From Streptomyces spirodelae (GTDB lineage: Bacteria > Actinomycetota > Actinomycetes > Streptomycetales > Streptomycetaceae), in the NCBI RefSeq assembly GCF_017676385.1, contig NZ_JAFFZN010000004.1, positions 307,064 to 371,063 of the forward strand: a stretch of DNA of 64,000 nt. The letters run 5' to 3'. Made by a program: the position numbers and the translations under genes. Position 1 is the first letter of the stretch. Every line of letters starts with the position of its first letter. The notes under the pieces are model-generated. The model was not told where the DNA came from and ran no database searches. It worked only from the letters and a program-made list of their open reading frames with translations. Below are positions 17,188 to 24,449 of the stretch, piece by piece.

Positions 17188-17434
17188 AGGGGTGTGCTTC
17201 CTTCTCTCCTGGACGTCCTGAACAACACTCGGCGCGGCAACAGATCGAGTGCACAAATGCCGCCGTGCCGTCTTCTTGGAACCCTATGCAGGACCGGGGC
17301 AGCGACCAGACCAGTGAGAATCAATCAGTCGACGATCTGTGTCGGTTCGACTCGTGGCGCGTCGAGCCCTGCACGCGTCTGGTGGGTGACGCTGTGACGG
17401 GCACAGACATGCTCGGGAATGTAATGATCTTGAG

Positions 17435-17610
17435 GTGTCAGCGCTTCCGTCGGGCGGCGGCGTCGGCGCCCAGGTCCTCGGCTTCCTCTACGGCCAGGGC
17501 AAGGATGGCAAGAGCGTGCTCCTGGACGTCATCGTCAAACTCATGGGCGACTATGCGGATGCGGCCCCCGCCCGGCTTCCTGATGGACAAGCCCAAGGGC
17601 GCGCAGAGCG
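17435..17610 (+). pseudogene. Phage/plasmid P4-type primase fragment
   Basis: The plus strand reads VGAQVLGFLYGQGKDGKSVL with a Walker A of the superfamily III helicase type, then VIVKLMGDYADAAP. After a one-base frame change it gives PPGFLMDKPKG. This is the ATPase core of D5/P4-like primases found in prophages and integrative plasmids. Only about 55 residues remain, so it is a relic of an integrated element. Confidence 0.6.
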
Positions 17611-17899
17611 TCTGCTGAACCCTCGCCCGACAGTGAGGCTGTGTGTCCGGTCCATACCGGCGCCGGCCCGCTGGGCACTCGACTCTGCCCAGCGGCGGGC
17701 CCGGCTCTGCCTTCGGGTAGAAGAGTGCTCCACCTCAGGTAGCAGGAAAGCGGAGGCGGGGCAGCCGATAATCGACGTCATGGTGTCCAGCGCTCCGTCA
17801 TCCGCCGAGAGCCGTCCCCACCAGAGCGTCTTCGCGGGGCCCGGGGGCCGGGGGGACGGCATCTGTGCCGGGCAGCGGTCGAGGCGATTGCGGCTGGAG

Positions 17900-18110
17900 T
17901 GCTCGTCTCGTTCCTCTGCAAGGCTGAGGCAGAGCTCGACCCCGGCTCGGCGGCCGGCGGGGTGACTGCGCTGTGCCTGGGAGCAGGCGGCGTCGGGCTG
18001 GTGCTGGTGCGGCGCCGGTACCCGTCGGTCAGTGTGGTCGGCCTGGCCGTGCTGATGGTGCGCTGCTGCCCGCTGCGGCGTTGTTGGCGGCGGTGTCCGC
18101 CTACACTGCG
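17900..18110 (+). pseudogene. Sensor histidine kinase, N-terminal membrane fragment
   Basis: GAGGVGLVLVRRRYPSVSVV and GLAVLMVRC, then after a frame change LPAAALLAAVSAYTAAVA, follow the membrane-domain pattern of NarL-type Streptomyces sensor kinases (helix, RRRYP loop, helix, AAVSAYTVA). No kinase domain follows, because the sequence passes into a LUD-domain fragment. Confidence 0.4.
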
Positions 18111-18116
18111 GCGGTG

Positions 18117-18377
18117 GCGATCGCGGTCACCGGCACTCCCGTGTTGGACGGTGGCCCCGGTCAGGGCCGTCGAGCGGCAACGCTGGTGCCGGAGCGCCGC
18201 CTGTGCATGTTGCGAGCCGACCAGGTGGTTGCCTCGCTGCCGGAGGCGCTGTCCTGGCTGGACCCGCAGCGGCCACTGACTTTCGTCTCCGGCCCCTCGG
18301 TAACCAGCGACATCGAACTTGAACGGGTGGCGGGCGTGCACGGCCCCCGCACGCTGGAGGTGCTTGTCCTTCGCTGA
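18117..18377 (+). pseudogene. LutC/LUD-domain protein, C-terminal fragment
   Basis: Reads VTGTPVLDGGPGQGRRAATL, then LRADQVVASLPEAL, LTFVSGPSVTSDIE and RVAGVHGPRTLEVLVLR before a stop. GPS.TSDIE and GVHGPR are the signature of LutC-type LUD proteins of lactate utilisation. The N-terminal part is replaced by the kinase fragment, and no lutA or lutB is near. Confidence 0.65.
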
Positions 18378-18786
18378 GTCAACAGCTGCCGCGGAGCCCA
18401 CGAGCGGGGTGACGATGGAACCCGCAGCGACTCGGCAGCAGAGACCGGCTGAGCGCCCCGCCGCCTCAAGTCCGGGCCCGCTTGCCGGCCCCGTCGAGGT
18501 CAGCGTGCCCCCGGAGACCGACGGCAGCTTCGGGCCGGCCATCGAACCCGAGCGGCAGGGCGGCGCCTGTCCGAGACGGATGAGACGGTGCTCTCGCCGT
18601 CCGAGCAGAGGCTGAGCGGTGAGATATCCGCGCACCGGGCCGAGGTCCCCGTGGTCCGGGTCGTGGCCGGGATCCCGTGGAGGCACCGCAGATGGTCGCC
18701 GCACGGTTGTGCTACTGACTCGCTCTCCCAGGCCGGGCCGTGTGGTGGAGCGGCCGTGGGAGGCCGACCGTCTGAACTGACTGCCT
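18377..18786 (-). repeat. Dispersed repeat, copy B (inverted to copy A)
   Basis: The reverse complement aligns along its whole length with 12,517-12,933. It begins CAGTCAGTTCAGACGGTCGG and ends with GGGCTCCGCGGCAG. It lies directly against the 3' end of the LUD fragment on one side and a DUF4132-like fragment on the other. The two copies bracket 5.4 kb. Confidence 0.75.
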
Positions 18787-18789
18787 GAA

Positions 18790-19110
18790 GTTCCTGGTAG
18801 CCCGGGTCTCAGCTTGGCGCCTTTGTTCGCGGATTCGCGCAACGCCAGGTAGCGGTCGAGGACCGTCTCGTCCGCCGCCAGGGGCAACAGCCCGAACGCA
18901 GCGATGCCCTGTAGTGCGCTGTGTTTGACGCGTTTGAGCACCTGGGCGCGGCTCCAGCCCAATGGCGGCGGAGACCAGTTCGTTCGGTTCGAGTTCCAGC
19001 AGGCGCCGGGCGGCGTCGGCGCCGGCTTCCTCCACCGCGGTGAGGATGGCGGTCCGGTCCTGGCGTGCAACGTCGCCGATCGGCATCGCCCGGATCAGGC
19101 GCCACAACGG
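18790..19110 (-). pseudogene. DUF4132-like gene fragment (second piece)
   Basis: The minus strand reads WRLIRAMPIGDVARQDRTAI, EEAGADAARRLLELEPNELV and, after a frame change, QVLKRVKHSALQGIAAFGLL and DRYLALRESANKGAKL. It then jumps to DNA coding for GYQELQ at 18,790-18,807. ALRES.KKGAK and DPGYQEL are conserved positions in the family to which the 8.75-9.01 kb fragment also belongs. An internal deletion joins the two parts, and repeat copy B follows at once. Confidence 0.45.
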
Positions 19111-19454
19111 CGCGGCACGCCCACCTCAACATCGATCACGCTGCCACGGTAGCCTGCCATTCGGCCGCCGCGGCGACGGCCTCGGGCATGGACCAGCCCT
19201 TCAACGTGCGCCCTCTACGTGCCACGAACGCGGAAGGCGAGGTGCGGTTCCTGCCAGGTGCTCCGGAGTCGCTGGTCGGTGGTGGCGTGTTCGGGTGCCG
19301 GGTCGGAGACTGGATGGCCGCGCTCACAATGGCCGGAGCAATCCCCGAAGGGCCCGCACCACAGCGTGTCCCAGGCGGCTCCCCTGGCCCTCCGGCCCCC
19401 AGATACCCGCCTCGGGCGCACAATGCTCGGTTGCGGGGGAGGAGAGGAGAGCTC
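19111..19454. other. Intergenic stretch with no recognised gene
   Basis: It lies between the DUF4132-like relic and the next gene. Frames are open on both strands because of the high GC content, but no family, promoter or structured RNA is recognisable. Confidence 0.4.
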
Positions 19455-19889
19455 GTGCCCGGCCCATCCATCGGATGCGGAGTCGTCGTCACTGTCACTG
19501 ACGGCCCTTTCATGACACTGCAGGCAGTGATCACAGAGCCGATCGGTTCCACGCAGGCCAAGGCCCTGGTTGAGCTGTTCGGCCGCCGCGTTCCGGTGGA
19601 CCTGTACCTCTCCGGGTCAGCGGAGCGTCTCCAGGTGACGGCGGTGCCTGACCGTTCCGAGATCATCGCGAAGCATGCGGGCGCCACTCGCTGTTTCGGC
19701 GTGGTGGGACGCATTGCGTCCGGCAGGGACCGGGGCCGCCATGTCCGGATCGACAGGATGTCCGACCTGCCGGGAGGGGAGGAGTCCGAGGAGCCCACAG
19801 GTGTCGTGATCCGTATCGCCGACGACACTGACATGAGCGTCAACTGCGTGAATGAGTGGGTAGAGGACTGGGCGTCGGCCCAGCACTGA
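19455..19889 (+). CDS. Hypothetical protein, 144 residues
   Basis: GTG 19455 follows GGAGAGGAGAG, a strong ribosome-binding site, and gives MPGPSIGCGVVVTVTDGPF. The sequence is soluble with alternating short strands and helices (DLYLSGSAERLQVTAVPD, HAGATRCFGVVGRIASGRDR, GVVIRIADDTDMSVNC) and an acidic end. No family was recognised, and it has no close neighbours. The clear ribosome site and normal codon use support a real gene. The next 265 bp (19890-20154) hold no gene. Confidence 0.6.
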   Translation: MPGPSIGCGVVVTVTDGPFMTLQAVITEPIGSTQAKALVELFGRRVPVDLYLSGSAERLQVTAVPDRSEIIAKHAGATRCFGVVGRIASGRDRGRHVRIDRMSDLPGGEESEEPTGVVIRIADDTDMSVNCVNEWVEDWASAQH

Positions 19890-20154
19890 CACCGATCCCG
19901 ATCCATGCCGGGTGGTGACTGCGGCGATGGCGCATGGGAGACGGCGCGCCTTGTAGGGGCAAGCGGATCCTGGCCGCCTCACAGCGAGATCGTCCGGGCC
20001 GGTGCCCCTCAGCCCGCCAAGGCCGGGCAGATCGCCTCACTGAGAGTGTCACCGCGCCCTGCAGCCAGAGCATGAAGTCAACGTAACGGGTGGACACTCC
20101 TGTTGGCTGCGCGCGTGGTGTCGCGTGGTGTGACAGCCTCTCACCTTTCTGAGC

Positions 20155-21186
20155 TCACTGGGGCGGAGGCGGCGCCGTGCTCTTCCTGACGATCAGGCTG
20201 GTGGCCAGTTCCAGTCTGGTGGTCACTGGTTCCTGTGCGCGCAGGCGCAGCAGCATATGGACGGCCTCCTCGGCCATCTGCCGCAGCGGCTGGTGCACGG
20301 TCGTGAGCGCTGGGCTGGACCACCGGGCGACGGGGACGTCGTCGTAGCCGACCACGGATAGATCGTGCGGGACGCGCAGGCCGCGGACCCGTGCGGCCTC
20401 CAGGGTGCCCAGCGCCTGAAGATCGCTGCCTGCGAAGACGGCGGTCGGCCGCTCGGGGAGGGCGAGCAGCTTCATGGCCTGGTCGTAGCCGCCCTCGACA
20501 TGGAAGTCCCCGTACCGGACGAGGGCCGGGTCGGTCTCCAGTCCCGCCATGCTCATCGCCGAGCGGTATCCGTCGAGGCGGGCCAGGGAGCAGAGCATGT
20601 CGTCGGGGCCGGTGATGATGCCGATGCGGCGGTGCCCGGATTCGATGAGGTGCCGTGTCGCCGCGACCCCTCCGCTCCAGTTCGCGGAGCCGACCGAGGG
20701 CACGTCGGGGTCGGGGTCCCCGGCCGGATCGATGATGACGAACGGGATGGCACGAGAGTGCAACTGCTGCTTGACCTCGGCCGGAAGCGCGGAGAAGACG
20801 AGCACCACGCCGAGCGGCCTGCGTTGCAGCACCCCCTCGATCCACTCGGGGCCGGGAGCGTGCCGGGTGCCGCTCTCGGTGAGGACCACGCTGGCTTGGT
20901 GGGCCTTGGCGGCGTTCTCCACGCCGCGGATCAGCTCCATGGCCCAGATGCTGTCGAGTTCGTGGAAGACGAGTTCGATGAGAGGTGCCTCCCGGGCCGC
21001 ACGTGTGGTGCGCCGATAGGCATGGGTCTCCAGCAGACGCTCCACCTTGACCCGTGTAGGGGTGGCGACGTCCTGTCGCCCGTTGAGCACCTTCGAAACT
21101 GTCGAAATGGAGACACCGGCCTTCTCGGCCACCTGGGCCAGGGTGATGCGGCCCAACTCCTCGTCATCGCGCATGGGGAGGAGCAT
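20155..21186 (-). CDS. LacI-family repressor of the sugar transport operon
   Basis: Protein of 343 residues with the LacI helix-turn-helix (ITLAQVAEKAGVSISTVSKV, LNGRQDVATPTRVKVERLLE) and a periplasmic-binding-protein-like sugar domain (HRRIGIITGPDDM, AVFAGSDLQALGTLEAARVR, DLSVVGYDDVPVARW). It diverges from the sugar ABC transporter operon with a 139-bp gap containing AT-rich palindromes, so it most likely represses that operon until an oligosaccharide binds. ATG 21174 is a possible alternative start. Confidence 0.88.
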   Translation of the reverse strand: MLLPMRDDEELGRITLAQVAEKAGVSISTVSKVLNGRQDVATPTRVKVERLLETHAYRRTTRAAREAPLIELVFHELDSIWAMELIRGVENAAKAHQASVVLTESGTRHAPGPEWIEGVLQRRPLGVVLVFSALPAEVKQQLHSRAIPFVIIDPAGDPDPDVPSVGSANWSGGVAATRHLIESGHRRIGIITGPDDMLCSLARLDGYRSAMSMAGLETDPALVRYGDFHVEGGYDQAMKLLALPERPTAVFAGSDLQALGTLEAARVRGLRVPHDLSVVGYDDVPVARWSSPALTTVHQPLRQMAEEAVHMLLRLRAQEPVTTRLELATSLIVRKSTAPPPPQ

Positions 21187-21285
21187 AAGCCACGCTCATC
21201 TCCCGCCGCAGCATAACGAGTTGGTAACTGAGTGAGTGGGGGTTGACCCTCTGCGAGCCGCACTCTAGCGTCCCGACGCAATAAG

Positions 21286-21314
21286 TTTCGATGATAGCGT
21301 CGAAATATTTTCGA
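21286..21314. promoter_or_regulatory. Probable LacI operator of the sugar operon
   Basis: TTTCGA (21286-21291) pairs with TCGAAA (21300-21305), and TCGAAATATTTTCGA (21300-21314) is itself a 15-base palindrome. The site ends 11 bp before the binding-protein start, in an AT-rich island unusual for this DNA. Confidence 0.55.
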
Positions 21315-21325
21315 GAGGCGATGCG

Positions 21326-22630
21326 ATGAGGCGACGCGCACGGTTCCCGAGGTCCTCTGCCGGTGGCGCAGCTCTGGCCCTGATGCTTTCCCTGTCCGCG
21401 TGCGGGGGAGGCACCGGATCGGCGGGCGGGGATGACGGCAAGATCCACGTCCTGGTCTACGGCGATGCCACGAACAAGGTGGAGAAGCAGCTCATCGCCG
21501 ACTTCAACAAGACCTCGGACGTCAAGGCGGTGCTGGACACCATCCCGGGCGCCGACTACCAGGCCAAGCTTCAGACGATCATCAACAGCAAGCAGGCACC
21601 CGACATCTTCTTCAACTGGGGCGGCGGCAGCATCAAACCGTTCGTCGAGGCGGGGCTGCTGCTGCCGCTGGACGACTTCATCGCCAAGGACCCCGGCCTG
21701 AAGAAGAAGTTCCTGCCCTCGGTGTTCAACAGCGCCGTGGTGGACGGCAAGGCGTACGGCATCCCCATGCGCGGCACCCAGCCCGTGCTGCTCTTCAGTA
21801 ACAAGAAGGTACTCAAGGACGCCGGCGTCCGGCAGCCGGAGACCTGGGAGGACCTGCTGGCCGCCGTCAGAAAACTGAAGGCCGAAGGTGTCACACCGAT
21901 CGCCCTGGGCGGTGGGGACAAGTGGCCCACCCTCATGTGGTTCGAGTACCTCTACGACCGAGTGGCAGGACCGGGGCTGTTCCGGAAAGCCCTCGACGGG
22001 GACAAGGACGCCTGGACCGGCGCCGGGAGCAGGAAGGCCCTCGGCATGCTCCGGGACCTGGTCGACGCCGGAGCCTTCGGCACGAACTACGACTCGGTGA
22101 AGTTCACCGACCAGGGCTCGCCCACTCTCCTGGCCAACGGCAAGGCGGCATTCGAACTGATGGGTTCCTGGGAGTACGCCACCCAGCAGGACTCACATCC
22201 GGAATTCGCCGAGAAGAACCTCGGCTACAGCGCCTTCCCCACCGTCGAAGGCGGTAAGGGCGACCCCCGGAACCTCGTCGGGAACACCAACAACTTCTAT
22301 TCCGTCCTGAAGAAGACGAAGCACCCCGAGGCCGTCGCGGAGTTCCTGAAGCTCCAGTACTCGGACAAGTTCGTCAAGGCACAGCTGGGTGTCGGCAACC
22401 TGCCCACCACAACGAACACCGAGAAGTTCCTGGACACCGCCGCCAGCCCCCACTTCGCGCACTTCCAGTACGACCTGGTCAAGAAGGCCCCGGCCTTCCA
22501 GCTCTCCTGGGACCAGGCGTACCCGCAGAAGGCGACGACATCCATGTACCAGGCCCTACAGCGGTTCCTCAACGGAGGGCTCGACGAGGACGGCTTCATC
22601 AAGGCGATGCAGGCCCTGCCCACCTTCTGA
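21326..22630 (+). CDS. Sugar ABC transporter substrate-binding lipoprotein
   Basis: Extracellular solute-binding protein (family 1) of 434 residues. The signal peptide ends in the lipobox LSAC (residues 23-26), so the mature protein is lipid-anchored outside the membrane. Family features include IINSKQAPDIFFNWGGG, GKAYGIPMRGTQPVLLFSNK, PETWEDLLAAVRKLKAEG and LLANGKAAFELMGSW. It is first in an operon with two permease genes and a GH3 glycosidase gene, implying uptake of a beta-linked oligosaccharide. No ATPase gene is present, as usual in Streptomyces, where a shared MsiK serves many importers. Confidence 0.92.
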   Translation: MRRRARFPRSSAGGAALALMLSLSACGGGTGSAGGDDGKIHVLVYGDATNKVEKQLIADFNKTSDVKAVLDTIPGADYQAKLQTIINSKQAPDIFFNWGGGSIKPFVEAGLLLPLDDFIAKDPGLKKKFLPSVFNSAVVDGKAYGIPMRGTQPVLLFSNKKVLKDAGVRQPETWEDLLAAVRKLKAEGVTPIALGGGDKWPTLMWFEYLYDRVAGPGLFRKALDGDKDAWTGAGSRKALGMLRDLVDAGAFGTNYDSVKFTDQGSPTLLANGKAAFELMGSWEYATQQDSHPEFAEKNLGYSAFPTVEGGKGDPRNLVGNTNNFYSVLKKTKHPEAVAEFLKLQYSDKFVKAQLGVGNLPTTTNTEKFLDTAASPHFAHFQYDLVKKAPAFQLSWDQAYPQKATTSMYQALQRFLNGGLDEDGFIKAMQALPTF

Positions 22631-22662
22631 CCGCGCGTCGGCCCCCTGACTTGGATCACGCC

Positions 22663-23622
22663 ATGACGACCACCAGCCTCACCCCACCAGCCACGCAACG
22701 CCGCCAGGCAGCATCGGGCGGACGGCCACCAGGCCGCTCCGGCACCGGCACCGGGGCAAGCCGCCCGGGTTCCGCCTGGGCGGCACCCGCCGCCGTCTTC
22801 TTCGCTCTGTTCGCGCTCGTCCCGCTCGTCCTGGTCGCCGCGCTCTCCCTCAGCAGCTGGGACGGGCTGAGCGAACCGGAGTTCGTCGGACTCGACAACT
22901 GGAAGAAGCTGCTCGACGACCCCGTCATGCTCAAGAGCCTCTGGCTCAGCGTTCTGCTCACGGTGCTCGGGGTCGCCATCCAGACCCCGCTCAGCATCCT
23001 GCTCGGCGTCTGGGCCGCAGGCCACCAGCGCAACAGGGCCGTCCTGTCGGCGATCTACTTCGTGCCGCTGCTGCTGTCAGCCACTGCCGTCTCGGTACTG
23101 TGGCGCGCCGTACTCGACCCAAACTTCGGGGTGCCGGCGCAGGCGGCCTGGCTGTTCGGCGACGGCAACCTGTTCGGCGTGCAAAGCAGCGCCATCGGCG
23201 TCCTCGTCTTCGTCAGTGCCTGGCAGTTCACCCCGCTGCACACGCTCATCTACCAGGGCGCGGCGCGCGCCGTGCCGCAGGTGCTCTACCAGGCGGCGCG
23301 GATCGACGGCGCGGGCACGGTGCGGCAGTTCTTCCACATCACGCTGCCTCAACTGCGCAACAGCATCATCACCTCGATGATCCTTATGGTGGTGGGCGGC
23401 CTGACGACCTTCGAGACCGTTCTCATCCTCACCCAGGGCGGCCCGGGTACCGACACCACGATCAGCGCCTTCTACATGTACCAGCAGGCATTCAAGAGCT
23501 TCGACTACGGAACCGCCTCGGCGATCGGTGTGCTGCTGGTCCTCGTCGCCACGTTCATCTCGCTGATCATGGTGCGCCTGTCGGGCTACGGCAAGATGCG
23601 CAGCACGATGGAGGGCCTGTGA
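22663..23622 (+). CDS. Sugar ABC transporter permease (MalF type)
   Basis: Inner-membrane permease of about 319 residues with six predicted helices after a Gly/Arg-rich N-terminal tail. The EAA loop that contacts the ATPase reads YQAARIDGAGTVRQFFHITL near residue 210, and the family ending TQGGPGTDTTISAFYMY is present. The ATG at 22663 was chosen. A TTG at 22651 in the same frame is possible. Its stop overlaps the start of the next permease gene (GTGA), so the two are translationally coupled. Confidence 0.9.
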   Translation: MTTTSLTPPATQRRQAASGGRPPGRSGTGTGASRPGSAWAAPAAVFFALFALVPLVLVAALSLSSWDGLSEPEFVGLDNWKKLLDDPVMLKSLWLSVLLTVLGVAIQTPLSILLGVWAAGHQRNRAVLSAIYFVPLLLSATAVSVLWRAVLDPNFGVPAQAAWLFGDGNLFGVQSSAIGVLVFVSAWQFTPLHTLIYQGAARAVPQVLYQAARIDGAGTVRQFFHITLPQLRNSIITSMILMVVGGLTTFETVLILTQGGPGTDTTISAFYMYQQAFKSFDYGTASAIGVLLVLVATFISLIMVRLSGYGKMRSTMEGL

Positions 23623-24449
23623 TCAAGCGCCGTCCCAACTACCTCGCCGGCTTCGGGTCCCTGGTGTGGCTCTTCCTGGTCGGGCTGCCGCTGTACGTGA
23701 TGCTGACCGCCACATTCCAGTCGCGCTCCGGCTACGCCGAGAACGGTCCACTGGCGCTGCCGGACAGCTTCACGCTCGACAACTACCTCAAGAACCTCGA
23801 CAACACCGAGAGCGGCTTCGGGCAGTACTTCCTGAACACTCTGATCGTCACCGTGTGCGTAGTGGGCATCGTCCTGCTCCTGGTGCCCCCGCTCTCCTAC
23901 GCCATCGTCCGCAGCCGCAGCCGGCTGACGAACACCGTCTTCCGGATCTTCCTGCTCGGCCTCGCCATCCCGTCGCAGGCCGTGATCGTGCCCATGTTCT
24001 ACGTCATCAGCAAGGCGGGGCTCTACGACAACCTCGTCGGCGTCATCCTGCCGACCGCCGCCTTCGCCATGCCCGTGTGCGCGCTGGTCCTCACCGGGAC
24101 GATGCGCGACATCACCCCTGATCTGTACGAGGCGATGACCGTGGACGGCGCCTCACCCCGCCGGATCTTCTTCCGTCTGGTGCTGCCACTGTCCCGCGGC
24201 GGCATGTCGACGATCGTCGTCTTCTCCGCGCTCCAGGCGTGGAACGGATTCCTCTTTCCCTTGGTGCTCACCCAGTCGGCGGAGACGAAGGTGATCACGC
24301 TGGGGCTCTACGACTTCCAGACCGAACACGGAGTAGACACCCCGGGGCTGTTCGCCGCGGTCGTCCTGTCCATGCTTCCCATCCTGCTCGTCTATCTGTT
24401 CGCCCGCCGTGCCCTGGTCCAAGGGCTGATGGGCGTCGGAGGAAAGTGA
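23619..24449 (+). CDS. Sugar ABC transporter permease (MalG type)
   Basis: Inner-membrane permease of 276 residues, the second half of the heterodimeric channel. Its EAA loop is YEAMTVDGASPRRIFFRLVL and the end shows QAWNGFLFPLVLTQ, typical for the MalG side. It starts at GTG 23619, overlapping the previous stop by four bases. Its own stop overlaps the start of the glycosidase gene in the same way, giving tight coupling through the operon. Confidence 0.9.
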   Translation: MIKRRPNYLAGFGSLVWLFLVGLPLYVMLTATFQSRSGYAENGPLALPDSFTLDNYLKNLDNTESGFGQYFLNTLIVTVCVVGIVLLLVPPLSYAIVRSRSRLTNTVFRIFLLGLAIPSQAVIVPMFYVISKAGLYDNLVGVILPTAAFAMPVCALVLTGTMRDITPDLYEAMTVDGASPRRIFFRLVLPLSRGGMSTIVVFSALQAWNGFLFPLVLTQSAETKVITLGLYDFQTEHGVDTPGLFAAVVLSMLPILLVYLFARRALVQGLMGVGGK

